From Phytomonas francai (taxonomy: Eukaryota > Euglenozoa > Kinetoplastea > Trypanosomatida > Trypanosomatidae), in contig MJCC01000021.1 of assembly GCA_001766655.1 (NCBI GenBank), positions 1 to 63,255 of the forward strand: 63,255 nt of DNA. The letters run 5' to 3'. This document shows, one piece after another, positions 59,942-63,255 of this stretch (the first letter of the stretch is position 1; every line of letters begins with the position of its first letter). Made by a program: the position numbers and the translations under genes. A model generated the notes under the pieces. That model made no database searches and was not told the DNA's origin. It saw only the letters and a list, made by a program, of their open reading frames with translations.

Positions 59942-61282
59942 ATGCTAATTCGTGCTCGCGGAAAGGGGGCGTGTGCGGAGAACTCTCAGGCGGTGCTTAT
60001 GCACTTACGTGGGTTTCGCTACAGCCACACCCCTTCACCAGAAGGAGGAAGCTACGATTGGATTGACTTTAACAACTCTAATAATACTAATACTGATAAC
60101 GACGACGGTTTTACCACACGCACACGGCCTTTTCGGTATCCGCACTTTTCCATCGGCCTTCACTGCCCGGACCTCACAAAAGGATCCGTTAATAATAACA
60201 ATAATACTAATGAGGGAACATTTTCGTCTTCGCAACGCGCGTTGGCATGGAAGGAGCTGTGGAATGTGTACGACATCTGCTATGATGCAGTGCCGCTGCT
60301 TCCGGATGATTTTGAATATGTAGAATCACAATTCAGCGTGCTCGCAGAACCGAAAGGAGAAAAGCGCGAACGAGAGGAGGAAGGGGAGGTGGTGTTAGCC
60401 CTTCCAAAGGGCTTCACCCTCCCTTCTGCGCAGGGGGAGTTGTCCAAAAAGCTCATCGTATGCTCGCATTACTGCGCGGATGCGTTGTGGCCACCGGAGA
60501 GGTTCACTTCAGAGCCTAACTGGCGCGCCGAAGTGGGCGACTTTTCTTCTCCGTCCGCGGTGGTGATTGTCGTGATTGATCTTAGCGACCTTCCCTTGCA
60601 AGAGGCGGGCAGGCGGCTGGCGGTCGAGCTTGCGTGGTGTATTGCTTTTGCCTCTTTGAGTCCGGATCATTTGCTTTTGCGCGCGCGAGCCTTTGTGGTA
60701 AGGCTCCCCTACAGCTACCTCCCATCCCCTTCCTGCGGGGATGGGGCATCGACCAGGGTCGGTGGGATGGCTGCGGCCTATGAGGAGATGGTGGATTTCA
60801 TCGGGCAGTATCTTAAGGTTGTATGGACGGCCTTTTCGCATTCCTTTTTGAACGGATTATTATCGTGCGATGGGAGCAGGAATGATGCGAGGGGTTTTCC
60901 GCACGCTGCGCCAGGGGTTCTGTTTGTTGGCAAGAGCGAGGAGGAGTTGGTGGCTAAGGTAGGGCAGCTTCAGACTCACTACGGAGGCCCCTCAGATGAC
61001 GAAGGGGAGGTGGTGATACTTCGAACGGATAATCACCCCAGCGAGCTTGGTGAGGTTTTATTAGCGCAACGAACCGAGGAGTCTCAGCGTTTGGCAGGGG
61101 GTTTGAAGGGGACCGCCGTGCGGCTTCTCCTCGCTTCGGTGCGCGCGCTACTCGAGGGCGGTGAGGAGCCGCTAGATCCTTACACGCAGAGGGAATTAGC
61201 ACGGCTGAATTTCTGCCCGTGCTGCGGATCCTGCGGAGATGGAGGGGATTCGCAAGGTCACAGCCACGACCACCACCATTAG
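59942..61282 (+). CDS. Unrecognised protein with Cys/His metal-binding-like tail
   Basis: 446 aa, no family recognised. Two Asn-rich low-complexity patches (about residues 41-55 and 84-91) lie early. The middle has helical and strand segments (VVIVVIDLSDLPLQEAGRRL, VELAWCIAFASLSPDHLLLR) that look folded, with a P-loop-like hydrophobic strand but no P-loop. The C-terminus holds FCPCCGSCGDGG then a His-rich ending (HSHDHHH), a plausible metal-binding tail. It could be a metal chaperone or assembly factor, which is inference from the tail only. The ATG follows an A-rich stretch; no decisive acceptor is visible near it. Confidence 0.6.
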   Translation: MLIRARGKGACAENSQAVLMHLRGFRYSHTPSPEGGSYDWIDFNNSNNTNTDNDDGFTTRTRPFRYPHFSIGLHCPDLTKGSVNNNNNTNEGTFSSSQRALAWKELWNVYDICYDAVPLLPDDFEYVESQFSVLAEPKGEKREREEEGEVVLALPKGFTLPSAQGELSKKLIVCSHYCADALWPPERFTSEPNWRAEVGDFSSPSAVVIVVIDLSDLPLQEAGRRLAVELAWCIAFASLSPDHLLLRARAFVVRLPYSYLPSPSCGDGASTRVGGMAAAYEEMVDFIGQYLKVVWTAFSHSFLNGLLSCDGSRNDARGFPHAAPGVLFVGKSEEELVAKVGQLQTHYGGPSDDEGEVVILRTDNHPSELGEVLLAQRTEESQRLAGGLKGTAVRLLLASVRALLEGGEEPLDPYTQRELARLNFCPCCGSCGDGGDSQGHSHDHHH

Positions 61283-61344
61283 TCAAAAACAGGGAGCATG
61301 AGTTTTATCTCGTTTTCTCAACTCAAATAAGGGTATCCACAGAG

Positions 61345-61572
61345 ATGGAATTTTTATCTCCATTAGGCGTACTGTACTCCCCTCTTCCCCATACGAATTT
61401 TACATTTCTCTTATACCCTTTTCGAATGCAAAAGGGGGACGTTCAGCTTTCAAAATCTCAAAGAAAAGTACTACAAACGCATCCTGTTCATTACTATATC
61501 GTCCTTTACGATAAGGTCAAAAGGATTGTGTGGGAATACCTTTCTAAGGGGTTGAAAAAGTTATTGCACTGA
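61345..61572 (+). CDS. Candidate 75-aa ORF
   Basis: ATG at 61345, product with a basic helical second half (SKSQRKVLQ, then KVKRIVWEYLSKGLKKLLH). It lies 63 nt after the previous stop, so it may be a 3' UTR ORF. There is no pyrimidine-AG close upstream. Low support. Confidence 0.2.
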   Translation: MEFLSPLGVLYSPLPHTNFTFLLYPFRMQKGDVQLSKSQRKVLQTHPVHYYIVLYDKVKRIVWEYLSKGLKKLLH

Positions 61573-61752
61573 GGGCTTATCTGCGAATGTTGAATCCTTT
61601 TTTTTCTGTGTTGGTGTAATAAATATATTTTCCTGAAGGGAAATGAATAGAGGTGTCACCGCTTAAAGGCACCTACGCCTTTACCTATGTATTTTTTTAA
61701 AAAGCAAGGCTAAGTACTTATCAACCCGTATAACTTAACCCCTTTTCCAAAC

Positions 61753-61764
61753 GGGGGGGGGGGG
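61753..61764. repeat. 12-base G homopolymer
   Basis: G run in an AT-rich spacer, followed by AGGG. Confidence 0.9.
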
Positions 61765-62665
61765 AGGGCTCCTTATTTTTCATCATTTTTTAATTAATCG
61801 TTATAAAGTTTATTGCTCGATTGATGAAAATTTTTTAAACCTTTCTATTCCCGCTCGCTACCTTCCCTTTCTCACCAAGAGTGGATACATGATTCAGATC
61901 TCAGAAGGAGCTTTACATGTTTCATTTCGTCCTTGTTAGCTGTTGCAATACACTCGCTTTTTCATTCATTTTTTCTCAAGTTTTTATCATTTTTTCCTTT
62001 AAAAAAAAGAAAATAAAAAATTCAAGTGTGTGATTTGGAATTCATAGGACGTGATTGAATCCCACACTAGATAAAACCAAGCACAAAGACTGTTGGTGAA
62101 CCCTTTTTATCACTTTTTTTTTTTTTGCTGAATATTGACTAGGTTTTGCGTATAACATCCCTACACAAGATTTTTTTTACAAATTCTTTTATTTAGGATT
62201 TGTGTTGCTTGTCGCTTCTTTCGATTTCTCTCCTCTTTTTTTTTTTTCTGGACAAAATCCAAGGGCGGCTGGATAGTCAATAATAATACTATAACCAAAG
62301 TCACTTTGCCTTTTTCTATTTTTTTTTTCAAAAATCTTTTCAACTTCTATATAGCTTTTTACTACTATTTCAAAATAAGGTTATAATTAAAAAGCTGTAT
62401 TACTTTATTTGATTTAATTTTACTTGACTTGCCTTTGTGCTGGAATCAAACCATTCAAGCCCCACAGCGCACTTTTCAGGGTACGGGCTAGTTTAACGTT
62501 CGGTTCCAACCTTCATACATTTTTTTTTTTTCGCCTGTAAACGACTTAGATTACTTATTTACCTATTTGAAGCAGTATTACACACTAGGGGCGAGTGGGA
62601 GAACCTTATCAAGTTTCTTCTCTTTCTGCTTAAAGGGGTCAATATTGGTATATGCAAATAAATCA

Positions 62666-62687
62666 ATATATATATATATATATATAT
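62666..62687. repeat. (AT)11 microsatellite
   Basis: TA tract about 105 bp upstream of the last gene's ATG. Confidence 0.9.
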
Positions 62688-62792
62688 CCATCTATCTATA
62701 TCTTTATATAGATATTCGGTGTATTTGTATGCATCTATATCTATTGATACATTCGTAGATCGACAAAAATAGTTTTAGACTCGCCCGGAGCC

Positions 62793-63255
62793 ATGCAGTT
62801 TTTGTTTTTTGAGGGCGACGACGACGCGGAGTACCTGGAGCGGTTTCGCCTGCGGGACCTGATGGAGCACTGGCTGGAGCGCCTGGGCGGGGAGCGGCCG
62901 CCGGACCCCTACCAGTTCCTCATCGACGAGGCCACGGAGTACCGCATCTGCAATGGCGGCGTGGTGACCTGCCCGAACAAGTGGTGCCGGACGACGATGC
63001 CCGCGGCGGCCTACGAGGCCCACCGGGCCACCTGCACCCAGGAGAACTGGGTGCGCTGCGTCCGCTGCAATCAGCGCGTCGAGGTCGCGAAGCTCTTCCA
63101 GCACCGCCTGCACTGCCGCATCCAGCGCTGCGCGTACTGCGGGGAGATGGTGCTCCCGCGGATGCTCGAGTTCTGCCCCTACCGCCTGCTCCTCGCGGCC
63201 GACCGCATCGCGCGGGCCTACCGGTTTCGCCGCGACCAGGAGGAGCGGCGGGGGG
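62793..63255 (+). CDS. Partial RIIa/Dpy-30-like plus zinc-finger protein
   Basis: ATG at 62793, open through all 154 codons to the window edge, so the 3' part is missing. Residues about 19-45 (LRDLMEHWLERLGGERPPD, then PYQFLIDE) fit the RIIa/Dpy-30 dimerisation-docking helix pair, whose hallmark is a helix, RP-x-DP and FL-x. Two CxxC/CxxxxC-type zinc units follow: C60, C65, H77, C81 and C89, C92, H104, C108, like TRAF-type fingers. A third (C113, C116, C128) is incomplete. RIIa-type domains are common in flagellar scaffold proteins, so an axonemal or signalling role is possible. The sequence is very GC-rich, in sharp contrast with the spacer before it. Confidence 0.72.
   Translation, partial: MQFLFFEGDDDAEYLERFRLRDLMEHWLERLGGERPPDPYQFLIDEATEYRICNGGVVTCPNKWCRTTMPAAAYEAHRATCTQENWVRCVRCNQRVEVAKLFQHRLHCRIQRCAYCGEMVLPRMLEFCPYRLLLAADRIARAYRFRRDQEERRG

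Larger units (their letters stand above)
61283..62792. other. Long AT-rich spacer
   Basis: 1.5 kb with poly-T runs, a 12-G run and a TA tract. The only candidate gene is a 75-codon ORF at 61345. A stretch near 62441-62452 resembles a tRNA B box on the minus strand, but no tRNA fold surrounds it. Confidence 0.55.

Noticed and set aside
62441..62470. tRNA B-box-like sequence on the minus strand (GGTTTGATTCC)
   Set aside because: No matching A box at the right distance and no acceptor or anticodon stems could be drawn.

Overview
The window looks like nuclear DNA from a trypanosomatid kinetoplastid. All 19 supported protein genes lie head-to-tail on the + strand. None shows an intron, including a 14-kb dynein ORF. 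Many starts follow a pyrimidine run and an AG, which fits trans-splicing from one long polycistronic unit. The ribosomal protein eL8 (L7a) sequence is of the kinetoplastid type. I cannot name the species. Spacers are AT-rich with (TA)n, (GT)n and homopolymers, while several coding regions are strongly GC-rich, so base composition is unusually uneven.

Layout. 1-619: a short element with 95-bp perfect inverted ends. 2121-16705: a small two-TM protein and a 4677-aa dynein heavy chain whose AAA1 site is degenerate. 17685-18935: a membrane-anchored WW-like protein. 19406-21233: two eL8 copies with identical coding sequence but unrelated flanks. 21676-24496: an NPSN-type Qb-SNARE and a mitochondrial carrier. 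26383-27646: two paralogous small two-TM proteins. 29016-37272: a PH-like protein and a 1793-aa tail-anchored protein. 38694-44320: a CS-domain protein and a Grc3/NOL9 polynucleotide kinase. 45067-47936: a SEL1L/Hrd3-like ERAD protein broken by an assembly gap. 49183-52946: a nucleoplasmin-like protein and two unrecognised proteins. 53414-58960: eIF3h and a plasma-membrane-type Ca2+-ATPase. 59942-61282: an unrecognised protein with a Cys/His tail. 62793-63255: the start of an RIIa plus zinc-finger protein that runs off the window.

The genes do not form one pathway, which is normal for kinetoplastid arrays. Loose themes are ribosome biogenesis and translation (eL8, Grc3, eIF3h, nucleoplasmin-like), the endomembrane system (SNARE, SEL1L, Ca2+-ATPase) and flagellum-type proteins (dynein, CS-domain, RIIa protein). 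The strongest items for follow-up are the AAA1-dead dynein, the inverted-repeat element, the coding-only identity of the eL8 pair, the small two-TM pair, and the GC-rich blocks inside ORFs.
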